Counted from the first letter of the stretch, positions 1 to 9,036 are shown. The stretch is DNA of 44,423 nt from Telluribacter roseus (GCF_017355915.2 NZ_JAFEUV020000024.1:1-44423), one strand, 5' to 3'. A program made the numbers and translations. The notes: generated by a model not told the origin, from the letters alone.

Positions 1-228
1 TGTCTCAGCCTTTCTGGCTTATGTATATCCTGCTGGATTGTTTCAGACACCTCAATCGCTTCGTGGAAGTGGAGCCAGGAAGACTGGCTGCTTTACCTTG
101 TGGGCGCCTTATCATAACGGCGCTGGTGCTTAATTTAGTTCCTCTTATAGAAGAACTTTTTGCTTCACTACTAGGGGCTTCTTGTGCCCCGGCCGGACCG
201 TCTGTCCTGCCTGCTTCCCGTTGTTTGG
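1..228 (-). other. structured transcript leader, possibly of an rRNA operon (runs off left edge)
   Basis: Downstream of a strong minus-strand promoter the sequence forms a chain of short hairpins and has no convincing reading frame. Clear stems lie at 174-190 (GGGGC/GCCCC), 138-156 (GTTC..GAAC), 104-123 (GCGCC/GGCGC), 73-89 (AGCCAG/CTGGCT) and 7-19 (AGCC/GGCT). A promoter of the TTTGCACTCCC type followed by a structured untranslated stretch resembles the leaders of Bacteroidota rRNA operons, so a 16S gene may start just beyond position 1 on the minus strand. It could instead be a stable small RNA. No 16S sequence is visible inside the window. Confidence 0.35.
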
Positions 229-233
229 GAGTG

Positions 234-265
234 CAAAAGTAGTAGGTAGTACCTATCTTCTGCAA
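234..265 (-). promoter_or_regulatory. Bacteroidota-type promoter reading leftward
   Basis: On the minus strand a -7 box TACTTTTG (234-241) matches TAnnTTTG perfectly. A TTG (263-265) lies 21 nt upstream and fits the -33 element. Transcription would begin around 228 and run off the left edge into the hairpin-rich leader. Confidence 0.6.
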
Positions 266-385
266 GTGTTTTTTAGATTATTTTTTCAGCGTTTGCTAAG
301 TGCCTCACACGGTGAGGGTAAAGCGGCTGATAGGCTTCTGCTTCCGTATTAGAGCCTAAGAAAGAACATCCGTAGATGCTCTGGT

Positions 386-654
386 AGTTCCTATGCTTGG
401 GAAGTTTTTGTAGGACTTTCTTCTTGATAAAAGAAAGGGCCCAGGCTTGTTAGCAGGACCAGAAGTATAACAGCAGTTACTCTTCTTGAAGTTCCTGAGT
501 CCAGAAAGATTTTGTAGATGATCTTTACTCACAAAGGAACGGCCAACGCTTGCTAGCAGGACCAGATAGATAACACTTCCTGATATTCTCAGAGTTCCTC
601 TTTAAGTAATGATTTCTCAGAGGTTTTACATCGCCAGAGGACTGGGAAGCTAAC
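386..654. repeat. three diverged tandem repeat units, period about 104 bp
   Basis: Units begin with AGTTCCT at 386, 490 and 593. The first two (386-471, 490-574) match along their length, sharing TTTTGTAG-like, GCTTGyTAGCAGGACCAGA and ATAAC blocks at the same spacing. The third (593-654) is shorter and keeps the beginning, a GAGGACTGGGAAGC-like block and the terminal TAAC. Units contain stems, for example 491-500 with 527-540 (broken by bulges), 505-510 with 521-526, and 416-422 with 431-437. No long reading frame runs through them. They lie between the nrdA terminator and the leftward promoter. Confidence 0.6.
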
Positions 655-715
655 ACGTGTCACTTCCCCAGGTTCCTTGCCGCTGGCTTTATAAGGGAGT
701 CCTTATAGCCGAAGA

Positions 716-746
716 AAGGCCCCTGTCTTTATGGGACAGGGGCCTT
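716..746 (-). terminator. intrinsic terminator of nrdA
   Basis: A perfect 12-bp stem (716-727 with 735-746, AAGGCCCCTGTC and its complement) with a 7-nt loop lies about 70 nt past the nrdA stop codon. The minus-strand tail is only modestly T-rich. Confidence 0.7.
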
Positions 747-816
747 CTTGCTTAGGTAATATAGTAACGCCGCTGACAGGGCTTTTAGTTCTTCATCGTT
801 GAAGATTTTCTAAGCC

Positions 817-3264
817 TTATGCACCACAAGCTTCACAGCCTTCGGGATCATCCAGAGAGCACTGCATATCAGAGCGGTTGTCACGAGTGACGGGCTTCTT
901 GTGCTCTTCCGCGTACTGAGCGTAGTTGAGCTCTTTCTCCTCCACATTAGCCACGGCTGGCTCGATCTGAGCTTCGGCCTGCTTCTGTACAGTAAACTTG
1001 ATCGGATCGGCGGCGGCACGGGTACGCAGGTAGTACATACCTGTCTTGAGACCCTTCTTCCAGGCATAGAAGTGCATCGAAGTCAGCTTACCAAAGTTAG
1101 GATCTTCCATGAAGATATTGAGCGACTGCGACTGGCATATAAAGGCACCACGGTCAGCCGACATATCCATGATAGCACGCTGCTTGATCTCCCAGGCCGT
1201 CTTGTACAGATCTTTGATATTTTGAGGAATCTCAGGAATAGGCTGAACAGAACCGTTGGCCATGATCAGCTTATTCTTCATATCCTCATTCCAGAGTCCC
1301 AGTTTCACGAGGTCTTTCAGGAGGAATTTGTTAACTACCACAAATTCTCCGGACAGTACGCGACGCACGTAGATGTTGGACGTGAAAGGCTCGAAGCACT
1401 CGTTGTTACCGAGAATCTGGCTGGTAGAGGCGGTTGGCATAGGGGCCATAAGCAGTGAATTACGTACACCGTACTTCATTACTCCTTTACGCAGATTCTC
1501 CCAATCCCAGCGGTTGCTATCTGGCTTCACGCCCCACATATCAAACTGGAATATACCTTGTGAGATGGGGCTACCAGCCCAGGTCTCGTAAGGTCCTTCT
1601 TTACGGGCCAGCTCCATAGAAGCTTCCATAGCACCGTAGTAGATGGTCTCGAAGATATCTTTATTAAGCTGACGAGCTTCGTCTGAGTCAAACGGCATCC
1701 GCATGAGACAGAAAGCATCCGCCAATCCCTGAATACCTATACCTATAGGACGGTGACGCTTGTTGCTGCGCTCGGCCTCGGGTACGGGGTAATAGTTCAG
1801 GTCAATGATCTTATTAAGGTTGCGCGTTACAACCTTGGTTATTTCGTAAAGTTGCTTGTGATCAAAACGCATAAAGCCGTCGGCTCCTTTGGTCACGAAC
1901 TTAGGCAGTGCGATCGAAGCCAGGTTACACACGGCTACCTCATCGGCAGCGGTGTACTCCATGATTTCGGTACATAGGTTCGACGACTTGATGGTACCCA
2001 GGTTCTTCTGGTTAGACTTGCCGTTAGCGTGGTCCTTATACAGCATGTAAGGCGTTCCGGTTTCGATCTGGGATTCCAGAATCGCAAACCACAGGTCTTG
2101 TGCCTTGATGGTTTTGCGGGCTTTGCCTTCAAGTTCGTACTGCTCGTACAGTTTCTCAAACTCCTCGCTATGCGTATCAGCCAGACCGGGACACTCGTGC
2201 GGGCAGAACAGCGACCAGGTGTCGTTGGCTTCTACTCGCTTCATGAACAGGTCCGGAATCCACATGGCGTAGAACAGGTCACGGGCACGACGCTCTTCCT
2301 TACCGTGGTTCTTTCTCAGATCCAGGAAGTCGAAGATATCAGCATGCCAGGGCTCCATATAGATAGCGAAAGAACCTTTACGCTTTCCACCTCCCTGATC
2401 AACGTAGCGGGCGGTGTCGTTGAATACACGCAGCATAGGTACGATACCGTTGGAAGTACCATTGGTACCTTTGATATACGAACCGGTAGCCCGGACGTTG
2501 TGGATGCTCAGACCAATACCACCTGCCGACTGTGAGATAAGCGCGCACTGCTTCAGAGTATCATAGATACCGTTGATGCTATCTTCCTGCATGGTCAGCA
2601 GGAAGCATGACGACATCTGTGGCTTGGGAGTACCGGCATTGAACAAGGTAGGTGTCGCATGCGTAAACCACTTCTCCGAAAGCAGATTATAGGTTTCGAT
2701 GGCAGCCTGTACGTCCTGCTGGTGAATACCAATAGCCACACGCATGAGCATGTGCTGCGGACGTTCGGCAATCTTTCCGTCTACCTTTAGTAGGTATGAC
2801 TTCTCGAGTGTCTTATAGCCAAAGTAGTCGTACGCGTAGTCGCGGTCATATATAATAGTAGAGTCCAGTACCGCAGCATTACGGCGGATCACATCGTATA
2901 CTTCCTTAGAAATCAGGGAAGCGTTCTCCCCTGTCTTGGGGTCAACATACGTATAAAGACGCTTCATCGTAGCCGAGAAGGACTTCAGCGTATTCTTATG
3001 CAAATTGGAAATAGCAATACGGGCCGCCAGAATAGCGTAATCAGGATGCTTGGTAGTCATCGAAGCGGCGGTCTCAGCAGCCAGGTTGTCCAGCTCAGCC
3101 GTAGTCACACCATCATAGATACCCGCTACCACTTTCTTAGCTACCTCGATGGGCTGTATGTAGTTCCCATCAAGACCATAGCAGAGCTTTTCAATTCGAG
3201 CTGTGATCTTGTCGAATTTCACAGACTCTCTTCGACCATCGCGTTTGATTACGTACATTGGCAT
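817..3264 (-). CDS. nrdA: ribonucleoside-diphosphate reductase, alpha (large) subunit
   Basis: Catalytic subunit of class I ribonucleotide reductase, which reduces ribonucleoside diphosphates to deoxyribonucleotides in the cytoplasm. The 815-residue protein has an N-terminal ATP-cone (about residues 3-95). Active-site cysteines are seen in SSCFLL (C220) and AVCNLAS (C446), with the NLCTE motif (N429, C431, E433) between them. PTASTSQ at 610-616, the radical-transfer tyrosine pair Y744-Y745 in GMYYLRTR, and a C-terminal CEAC thiol pair (C810, C813) for re-reduction are also present. The length is normal for the family. The start ATG at 3264 is followed directly by the ATP-cone. The small subunit nrdB is not adjacent on either side and must be encoded elsewhere. 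Identification is secure. Confidence 0.97.
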   Translation of the reverse strand: MPMYVIKRDGRRESVKFDKITARIEKLCYGLDGNYIQPIEVAKKVVAGIYDGVTTAELDNLAAETAASMTTKHPDYAILAARIAISNLHKNTLKSFSATMKRLYTYVDPKTGENASLISKEVYDVIRRNAAVLDSTIIYDRDYAYDYFGYKTLEKSYLLKVDGKIAERPQHMLMRVAIGIHQQDVQAAIETYNLLSEKWFTHATPTLFNAGTPKPQMSSCFLLTMQEDSINGIYDTLKQCALISQSAGGIGLSIHNVRATGSYIKGTNGTSNGIVPMLRVFNDTARYVDQGGGKRKGSFAIYMEPWHADIFDFLDLRKNHGKEERRARDLFYAMWIPDLFMKRVEANDTWSLFCPHECPGLADTHSEEFEKLYEQYELEGKARKTIKAQDLWFAILESQIETGTPYMLYKDHANGKSNQKNLGTIKSSNLCTEIMEYTAADEVAVCNLASIALPKFVTKGADGFMRFDHKQLYEITKVVTRNLNKIIDLNYYPVPEAERSNKRHRPIGIGIQGLADAFCLMRMPFDSDEARQLNKDIFETIYYGAMEASMELARKEGPYETWAGSPISQGIFQFDMWGVKPDSNRWDWENLRKGVMKYGVRNSLLMAPMPTASTSQILGNNECFEPFTSNIYVRRVLSGEFVVVNKFLLKDLVKLGLWNEDMKNKLIMANGSVQPIPEIPQNIKDLYKTAWEIKQRAIMDMSADRGAFICQSQSLNIFMEDPNFGKLTSMHFYAWKKGLKTGMYYLRTRAAADPIKFTVQKQAEAQIEPAVANVEEKELNYAQYAEEHKKPVTRDNRSDMQCSLDDPEGCEACGA

Positions 3265-3481
3265 GGTATAGAGTTGGTTTTCAAGAAGTTATAGATTGAT
3301 TTTTAATACTCACTTAGACGTAGCGCCTCAAAATTTTTCCTTGAAGTAACGGCTTTGCCGTCGAAAAAACAACGGGCTTTTTTGTGACTCAGGGAAAAAT
3401 CTAATCGGTTTTGAATGTTAATGAATTGTTAAGATTCTTATTTCAAGCCGCTTATAGAAACGCCTACCCAAATACCTCTAT

Positions 3482-3515
3482 CAAAATAATACCACAAAAA
3501 AAATCCCCCCACAAA
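3482..3515 (-). promoter_or_regulatory. candidate nrdA promoter
   Basis: On the minus strand TTATTTTG (3482-3489) is one mismatch from TAnnTTTG, with TTTG (3512-3515) 22 nt upstream. It implies a leader of about 210 nt containing a small hairpin (ACGGC/GCCGT, 3349-3361). No NrdR box was recognised. The rest of the 3265-3663 gap is AT-rich with nothing else identified. Confidence 0.35.
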
Positions 3516-3663
3516 AAGGCCGGTAGTTACTTGTTAATCAAACAGTTACTATGTACGCGTGCTCTATAATTTAACTACTATAACTCAGTTTAACAAGAAA
3601 TTGATTTGAGATTGGGGCATAAACTTCACGAAAGGTCGAAAATAAAAAATATCGCCTGCAGTG

Positions 3664-3695
3664 TTTGGGGAGATAAGAATAAGTTTCTATTTTTG
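3664..3695 (+). promoter_or_regulatory. promoter of rpmE2
   Basis: TTTG (3664-3667), a 20-nt spacer and TATTTTTG (3688-3695) match both elements of the Bacteroidota promoter exactly. The start codon follows about 48 nt later. Confidence 0.75.
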
Positions 3696-3742
3696 CAGTC
3701 CTTTTCGCAGAAACGTAAATAACACATTAACAATAGATAACG

Positions 3743-3985
3743 ATGAAAAAAGATATTCATCCTAATTACAGAGAGGTAGTTTTCTGGGATTTGTCAAGCG
3801 ACGATAAGTTTATCACCCGTTCGACTATCCAAACTAGCGAAACTATTCAGTGGGAAGATGGCAAAGAGTACCCTGTTTACAAGGTGGAAGTTTCTTCTAA
3901 GTCACACCCATTCTATACAGGTAAGAACATCCTGGTTGATACAGCCGGTCGTGTTGACAAGTTCAGAAAGCGTTACGGCAAGTAA
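3743..3985 (+). CDS. rpmE2: 50S ribosomal protein L31, type B
   Basis: Small protein of the large ribosomal subunit, 80 residues. It starts [16 protein letters not shown] and contains [11 protein letters not shown] and [11 protein letters not shown], typical of L31. It lacks the four zinc-binding cysteines of the zinc form (C+ type), so it is the zinc-independent paralog (type B). In organisms that carry both forms, this one replaces the zinc form under zinc limitation; whether a zinc form exists here cannot be seen. It has its own promoter and terminator and is therefore probably monocistronic. Confidence 0.95.
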   Translation: MKKDIHPNYREVVFWDLSSDDKFITRSTIQTSETIQWEDGKEYPVYKVEVSSKSHPFYTGKNILVDTAGRVDKFRKRYGK

Positions 3986-4014
3986 TAGCCCATACAAGAA
4001 CATACTGATACTGG

Positions 4015-4058
4015 GGCAGTCTCCAATTGCGAAAGCAGAGAGACTGCCTCTTTTTTTT
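4015..4058 (+). terminator. intrinsic terminator of rpmE2
   Basis: A 9-bp stem (4015-4023 GGCAGTCTC with 4040-4048) is followed by CTC and eight T residues ending at 4058. It ends the L31 transcript before the next gene set. Confidence 0.85.
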
Positions 4059-4113
4059 GCCCGATCCAATAAATTAGGCGAAATTTGAACGTACCATACC
4101 ATACTCCCCTGGC

Positions 4114-5325
4114 ATGATCAACGTAGTTCTGTTTGACGACCCAACCCTGCGGGTCCAGTTGCTTCCATTTACCTTTACCCGGCCGGTAGCAGCTATCCGG
4201 TGCGGCATCAAAACCATAGCCGAAAAATGGGCTGATACACTGGGCACTCTCCCATCGTACCTGACGGAACCCTATCTGCAGAACCGGTTTGCGCTGGTAA
4301 CAGCCGAAGACAACCTTTATATAAATGGCTCCCTCTGCCCGGACGGGCAGCTCCTGGAGGCGCTCAAAGGCCTGGCTGCCGAAACGGCCCTGGTATCGGA
4401 GCATAACGAACTGCTGGCGCTGCGGACTACTTCCCACTGGCACCCCAGTTCGGGTGTTACAGCCTCTGCCATTCAACAATATACTCATCCACTGGTCATG
4501 ATCCGGCAGTTATGGGATATATTCGGAGAGAATGGAGCTCAGATCAAAGCTGATTTTGAACATATCACCAAAGGGCGTGCCTCCGCCAGCCTGACGGATC
4601 CCTTTACGCGCTGCTACAATCCGGAGGCTATCTTTATAGAAGAAGGAGCTACCATTAGAGCGGCAATCTTGAATGCTGAGAATGGCCCTATCTACATTGG
4701 CAGAAATGCCGTGATCAATGAAGGGTCGGTAGTACAGGGCCCTTTTGCCATGGGAGAAGAAGCGGTACTGAATCTGGGAGCTACCATCCGCCCCAACACT
4801 ACCATTGGCCCCTACTGCAAAGTAGGCGGTGAGGTGAATAACTCAGTACTGTTCGGGTACAGCAATAAAGCGCACTCGGGCTACCTGGGTAACTCGGTAT
4901 TGGGTGAATGGTGTAACCTAGGTGCCAACACCAACAACTCCAACCTCAAGAATGACTACACTACGGTAAAGTTATACAACTACGCCGCGGGAGAACTCGT
5001 AGACACCGGACGGCTGTTCTGCGGGTTATTCATGGGCGACTATACCAAGGCCGGTATCAGTACCATGTTTAATACAGGTACGGTGGTAGGTGTCAATGTT
5101 AATGTATTCGGGGCCGGCTTTCAGCCCAAGTTCATCCCATCGTTTACTTGGGGAGGACAGGCCGAAGGCTTTACTACCTATCGTTATGAAAAAGCCATGG
5201 CCGTAGACCGCGAAACGGTTAGCCGACGTGACATACCCTTTGGTGAAGAAGAAGAAACCCTGCTCTGGGAAGTATTTGAGCGTACGCAGGCTGTACGCAT
5301 GAAACAAGATATACGCTCTTTCTGA
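4114..5325 (+). CDS. GlmU-like putative sugar nucleotidyltransferase/acyltransferase
   Basis: A 403-residue protein of the Bacteroidota GlmU-like family, predicted to act in UDP-N-acetylglucosamine synthesis. The N-terminal part (about 1-150; opening motif LFDDPTLRVQLLPFTFTRPV) lacks the usual LAAGxGTRM pyrophosphorylase loop. Residues about 170-345 form left-handed beta-helix hexapeptide repeats (IRAAILNAENGPIYIGRNAV, LGATIRPNTTIGPYCKVGG), as in acetyltransferases. holB starts 6 nt after the stop, so the two are likely cotranscribed. The family assignment is good. Whether it makes UDP-GlcNAc or another activated sugar cannot be told from sequence alone. Confidence 0.85.
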   Translation: MINVVLFDDPTLRVQLLPFTFTRPVAAIRCGIKTIAEKWADTLGTLPSYLTEPYLQNRFALVTAEDNLYINGSLCPDGQLLEALKGLAAETALVSEHNELLALRTTSHWHPSSGVTASAIQQYTHPLVMIRQLWDIFGENGAQIKADFEHITKGRASASLTDPFTRCYNPEAIFIEEGATIRAAILNAENGPIYIGRNAVINEGSVVQGPFAMGEEAVLNLGATIRPNTTIGPYCKVGGEVNNSVLFGYSNKAHSGYLGNSVLGEWCNLGANTNNSNLKNDYTTVKLYNYAAGELVDTGRLFCGLFMGDYTKAGISTMFNTGTVVGVNVNVFGAGFQPKFIPSFTWGGQAEGFTTYRYEKAMAVDRETVSRRDIPFGEEEETLLWEVFERTQAVRMKQDIRSF

Positions 5326-5331
5326 TATACC

Positions 5332-6453
5332 GTGCTATTTAGAGATATACCCGGCCAGGATTATGTAAAGCAGGCGCTTATACGCTCGGTGCACCATAGC
5401 CACGTAGCGCACGCGCAGCTCTTTGACGGCCCAACCGGTGGAGGTACCCTGGCGCTGGCCCTGGCGTTCGCTACGTACATCAACTGTGAGGAGCGCCTGG
5501 ATGATGATGCCTGCGGACATTGTGCCTCCTGCGTCAAAATGAACAAGCTGGTACACCCCGACCTCCACTCTATTTTTCCGATTGCTACTTCCAAAAAAGT
5601 AGGTGGTAATACTAGTGAGGCTTTTTTGCCCCTTTGGCGGGAATTTGTACTGGAAAGTCCCTACCGGCTCTTACCCGAGTGGCTTGACTTTATTAATGCC
5701 GAAAACAAGCAGGGGAATATTTCAGTTGAAGAGGCCCGGAATGTACTTCGCAAGCTGGCTCTCAAGTCGTACGAAGGTGAGTACAAGATCCTGATTATCT
5801 GGAAGCCGGAGCTGATGAACATCGCCTCAGCCAACGCCCTGCTCAAGATACTGGAGGAGCCTCCGGCCAAAACGCTTTTCATACTGGTAAGTGATCAGTC
5901 AGACCGCCTGCTTACGACCATACTGTCCCGCACCCAGCGGGTGGCGGTGCCGGCATTTGATGACGAGGAGGTGAGTGATTTTTTACAGAAGTATCATCAG
6001 GTGGAAGAAAGCCGCGCCCGGCAGATTGCCTACCTTTGTGATGGCAACCTGGCCGAAGCCAGGCGCATGGCACAGGAGAGCCCCGATGACCGCCAGACTT
6101 GGTTTGCCGACTGGATGCGCTCCTGCTACAGGAATGATGTCGTGCACCTGGTTAAGCTGGCCGATGCGTTTGATGCCATGAATAAAGAAACACAAAAGGG
6201 GCTTTTTGAGTATTCATTACGGCTATTCCGCGACATGCTCGTGTGGACTCAGGGAGCCGGTGAACTACTCCGCGTACCAGGTGAGGAGCTGTCGTTTGTA
6301 CAGAACTTCTCAAAGGCGGTTTCTATGAACGCGCTGGAAGGTATGATCGGAGAAGTGAACGAGGCCTACTACCACGTAGAGCGTAATGTCCGGGCCAAGA
6401 TGGTATTCCTGGATCTGTCCCTAAGGGTGGCACAGCTTTTTAAAAAACCATGA
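5332..6453 (+). CDS. holB: DNA polymerase III, delta-prime subunit
   Basis: Clamp-loader subunit of the replicative polymerase, 373 residues, with a GTG start. The AAA+ region opens with IPGQDYVKQALIRSV and AHAQLFDGPTGGGTLALALA. The P-loop lacks the lysine of a working Walker A, as is usual for delta-prime, which does not hydrolyse ATP. A zinc-finger set of cysteines follows (C in INCEER, then CGHCASC). Further typical segments are ILIIWKPELMNIASANALLKILEEPP (sensor region) and LSRTQRV. The stop overlaps the next start by 4 nt (ATGA), which points to translational coupling. Confidence 0.93.
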   Translation: MLFRDIPGQDYVKQALIRSVHHSHVAHAQLFDGPTGGGTLALALAFATYINCEERLDDDACGHCASCVKMNKLVHPDLHSIFPIATSKKVGGNTSEAFLPLWREFVLESPYRLLPEWLDFINAENKQGNISVEEARNVLRKLALKSYEGEYKILIIWKPELMNIASANALLKILEEPPAKTLFILVSDQSDRLLTTILSRTQRVAVPAFDDEEVSDFLQKYHQVEESRARQIAYLCDGNLAEARRMAQESPDDRQTWFADWMRSCYRNDVVHLVKLADAFDAMNKETQKGLFEYSLRLFRDMLVWTQGAGELLRVPGEELSFVQNFSKAVSMNALEGMIGEVNEAYYHVERNVRAKMVFLDLSLRVAQLFKKP

Positions 6454-6956
6454 AAAAAAAGCCGAAGAAGTCTTCCCAAAAATCAGGTAAAGACGTTATC
6501 GGAGCAACGGAGATGGTGGATTTTCCGGAACTGGGCTGGCACCATGTGCAGGCTCGTGTCGATACAGGAGCCGCTACCTCTGCCATTCATTGCTCACGGG
6601 TGCGCCTGGTCAGGCAGGGCGAACAAGTTCGGCTTAGTTTTTATCTGGATGTGCAGAAAGGCGCTCCCAAGCAGCGCTTCTCGGTCAGCGAATTCAAAGA
6701 AAAAACCATAAAAAATTCGTTTGGGCAGGAAGAGCGACGTTATGTCATCAAGACCAAAATCACGCTAATGGGGCGAAAGATCCGGACGGAATTCTCACTA
6801 GCTGATCGCCAGAAAATGACATACCCGGTACTACTGGGTCGTAAACTACTTAAAGGACGATTCGTCGTAGACGTTTCCCAAAAGAACCTTTCATCACAAA
6901 CCCAAAAGTCCAGGGCCTTCGAAGAGCCGGATGCTACTGCTTCAACAATCGTTTAA
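6450..6956 (+). CDS. RimB-like retropepsin-fold protease (ATP-dependent zinc protease family)
   Basis: A 168-residue protein of the RimK-associated family once named putative ATP-dependent zinc proteases (COG4067). Visible marks are [14 protein letters not shown], the retropepsin-like D-T-G at residues 38-40 within [12 protein letters not shown], and [18 protein letters not shown] near the C terminus. In Pseudomonas the homolog RimB works with RimK in glutamate tailing of ribosomal protein S6; the same role is inferred here because rimK begins 8 nt downstream. It overlaps the holB stop by 4 nt. The lysine-rich first 14 residues look disordered. Confidence 0.82.
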   Translation: MKKKPKKSSQKSGKDVIGATEMVDFPELGWHHVQARVDTGAATSAIHCSRVRLVRQGEQVRLSFYLDVQKGAPKQRFSVSEFKEKTIKNSFGQEERRYVIKTKITLMGRKIRTEFSLADRQKMTYPVLLGRKLLKGRFVVDVSQKNLSSQTQKSRAFEEPDATASTIV

Positions 6957-6964
6957 CAATCACT

Positions 6965-7867
6965 ATGAAAATTGCCGTATTATCCACCAATCCCGAGCTT
7001 TACTCTACACGAAGGCTGGTGGAGGCTATTAAGGATAAAGGTCATCAGGCGCTGGTAATCGACCACCTGAAGTGCTTCCTGATCGTAGAAGGTGGGAGGC
7101 CTTCAGTCATATATAAGAATGAACTTATAACAGATATTGATGCTATCATCCCCCGGATCGGCAGCTCAGTAACGGCCTTTGGCTGCTCGGTGGTGCGTCA
7201 GTTTGAGCTGATGAAGGTGTTTTCGACCGTAAAGTCCCAGGCCATTACCCGTTCCCGCGACAAGCTGCGGAGTATGCAGATCCTGACCAAAGCCGGGGTG
7301 GATATCCCGAAAACAGTATTTGCCAAGAATGCTACGCAGGTAAAGGATCTCATCAAGATCGTGGGTGGACCGCCGGTAGTGATAAAGCTACTGGAAGGTA
7401 CCCAGGGTGTAGGTGTGGTACTGGCGGAGAGTGCCCAGGCGGCCAAGTCCACGATTGAGGCCTTTTACGGATTAAAGGCTAACTTTCTGATCCAGGAATT
7501 TATAGCGGAGTCCGGCGGGGCTGATATCAGGGCCTTTGTGATTGGCAACCGGGTGGTAGCGGCCATGAAGCGCCAGGGCATGGAGGGTGAGTTTCGCTCT
7601 AACCTGCACCAGGGAGGCGAGGGCCAGCGCATCGAGCTGACTCCGCAGGAAGAAGAAACGGCTATCGCGGCGGCCCGGGCGCTGGGGGTGAGGGTAGCGG
7701 GGGTGGATATGCTACAGTCGAAGCGGGGGCCACTGGTGATGGAGGTTAACTCCTCACCCGGACTGAAGGGGATCGAAAAGACCTCGGGTATTGACGTAGC
7801 GGGAGAGATCATCAGCTACATTGAGGAAAAGATCAAAGCCGACGAAGGAGATACCGTAGGGGTTTAG
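6965..7867 (+). CDS. rimK: RimK-type ATP-grasp ligase (ribosomal protein S6--L-glutamate ligase)
   Basis: ATP-grasp enzyme of 300 residues, predicted to add glutamates to the C terminus of ribosomal protein S6. The N-terminal domain begins [21 protein letters not shown]. The ATP-grasp core shows [34 protein letters not shown] and the metal-binding [21 protein letters not shown] near the C terminus. Length and motifs agree with RimK. It is the last gene of the GlmU-like/holB/rimB/rimK group. A related substrate (another glutamate-tailed peptide) cannot be excluded. Confidence 0.92.
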   Translation: MKIAVLSTNPELYSTRRLVEAIKDKGHQALVIDHLKCFLIVEGGRPSVIYKNELITDIDAIIPRIGSSVTAFGCSVVRQFELMKVFSTVKSQAITRSRDKLRSMQILTKAGVDIPKTVFAKNATQVKDLIKIVGGPPVVIKLLEGTQGVGVVLAESAQAAKSTIEAFYGLKANFLIQEFIAESGGADIRAFVIGNRVVAAMKRQGMEGEFRSNLHQGGEGQRIELTPQEEETAIAAARALGVRVAGVDMLQSKRGPLVMEVNSSPGLKGIEKTSGIDVAGEIISYIEEKIKADEGDTVGV

Positions 7868-7868
7868 C

Positions 7869-8013
7869 TGCTATAAGCTGTAGGCTTTATGCTGTAAGCT
7901 GTACGCTTCTTCGGTGTGACATTCGTCAGGGTTTGAAATAGGATTTGTACTAATTTTGTTTCCATAGTGCTTACTGCTTTGGGCATACAGCCTAAGGCAT
8001 ACAGCCTAAAGCA
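7869..8013. repeat. inverted repeat built from GCTGTA/TTA units flanking the hemC promoter
   Basis: The arm at 7869-7906 reads as repeated TGCTATAAGCTGTAGGC-type units. The arm at 7981-8013 holds the complementary form (two copies of GGCATACAGCCTAA). The arms are about 75 nt apart, with the candidate hemC promoter between them. Each arm is itself an imperfect tandem duplication of about 13-15 nt. It could be a small non-autonomous palindromic element or locally expanded repeat. Confidence 0.55.
7951..7958 (+). promoter_or_regulatory. candidate hemC promoter, -7 box
   Basis: TAATTTTG matches TAnnTTTG exactly. A TTTG at 7932-7935 is only 15 nt upstream, short of the usual 19-21, so the -33 contact is uncertain. 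The start codon at 8021 lies 62 nt downstream. Confidence 0.45.
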
Positions 8014-8020
8014 ACTAAAA

Positions 8021-8956
8021 ATGCATATAAAGATTGGAACACGAGGTAGTAAACTAGCCCTATGGCAGGCGTACTACGTCGAAGAACTTTTACAGAAAGG
8101 CGGACTCACTACCGAGATTGTTATCATCGAAACCAAAGGTGATAAGATCCTGGACCGCTCCCTGTCGAAGATAGGTTCGAAGGGAGTATTCACGGAAGAA
8201 CTGGAAGATCAACTGCGCTTTGGGGGCATTGATATTGCCGTGCACAGCGCTAAGGATCTGCAGTCGTCGCTACCGGCGGAGTTCGAGATTGTAGCCTTTA
8301 CCGAGCGGGAGCAGGCCAATGACGTACTGGTGAGCCACGACAAGAGCCTGTCGCTGAAGAGCGGGAAGCCCTTTGTGGTAGGTACCTCTTCTACCCGTCG
8401 GGTAGCTGTACTGAAGCACTTCTACCCCCACATCAAGACCGTAGACATGCGCGGCAACCTGCAGACCCGCCTGCGGAAGCTGGAAGAAGGGCAGTGTGAT
8501 GCACTGCTACTGGCTTATGCCGGCGTGCACCGCATGAACTACGACGATGTAATCGCGGAGCACCTTTCGCTGGATGAGTTTACGCCCGCCGTCGGACAGG
8601 GTAGCGTAGCCATTGAGTGTATCTCTTCACTGGATGAAGAAAAGAAAAGTACCTTACGCCGCCTGCTCAACCACGCCCCCAGCGAGGTGTGCCTGCGGGC
8701 CGAGCGGGCTTTTCTGAAGTACCTGCAGGGTGGATGTAGCGTACCGGTATTCGGGCTGGCCACTTCTACGGACGGGCAGTTGTCGGTAACGGGAGGTATC
8801 ATACGCCTTGATGGTAGCGAGGTACTTCGCCGTACCAAGACGGGCCCCGATGCTGACGCTGAGCAGCTAGGTACTGCCCTGGCCGAAGAGCTGATAGCTG
8901 CCGGAGCGGGAGAGATCCTGACGGAGATCAAGTCCCAGCAGATCCAGCAGTTATAG
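8021..8956 (+). CDS. hemC: hydroxymethylbilane synthase (porphobilinogen deaminase)
   Basis: Joins four porphobilinogens into hydroxymethylbilane in heme/tetrapyrrole synthesis; cytoplasmic, 311 residues. The start is placed at MHIKIGTRGSKLALWQ because the family begins with this strand. An upstream in-frame codon at 7967 would add 18 residues that run through the inverted repeat and are not family-like. Motifs: IGTRGSKLALWQ at the N terminus, AVHSAKDL with catalytic D79, the substrate-binding arginines in STRRVAVL and RGNLQTRLRKL, FTPAVGQG, and C239 in LQGGCSVP, which carries the dipyrromethane cofactor. No other heme gene is adjacent. Confidence 0.96.
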   Translation: MHIKIGTRGSKLALWQAYYVEELLQKGGLTTEIVIIETKGDKILDRSLSKIGSKGVFTEELEDQLRFGGIDIAVHSAKDLQSSLPAEFEIVAFTEREQANDVLVSHDKSLSLKSGKPFVVGTSSTRRVAVLKHFYPHIKTVDMRGNLQTRLRKLEEGQCDALLLAYAGVHRMNYDDVIAEHLSLDEFTPAVGQGSVAIECISSLDEEKKSTLRRLLNHAPSEVCLRAERAFLKYLQGGCSVPVFGLATSTDGQLSVTGGIIRLDGSEVLRRTKTGPDADAEQLGTALAEELIAAGAGEILTEIKSQQIQQL

Positions 8957-8983
8957 TAGAGCCATTCCTATACTTATATACAG

Positions 8984-9011
8984 CAAAAGCACGCCGTACG
9001 GCGTGCTTTTG
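8984..9011. terminator. bidirectional terminator between hemC and the susD gene
   Basis: A perfect 28-nt palindrome (CAAAAGCACGCCGT and its complement) with A and T tails sits between the convergent hemC and SusD genes. It can serve both strands. Confidence 0.85.
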
Positions 9012-9036
9012 TTCTTGAGTGCTAGTTATATTCTAC

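Noticed and set aside
5-265. Small overlapping frames at the left end as possible proteins
   Set aside because: They cross the promoter -7 box and a run of hairpins, and look like no known protein; a noncoding leader explains the stretch better.
2029-2535. 168-codon open frame opposite nrdA
   Set aside because: Lies wholly inside nrdA, which is certain.
7967-8020. Longer hemC with 18 extra N-terminal residues
   Set aside because: The extra part is encoded by the palindromic repeat and the family normally starts at the KIGTRGS strand.
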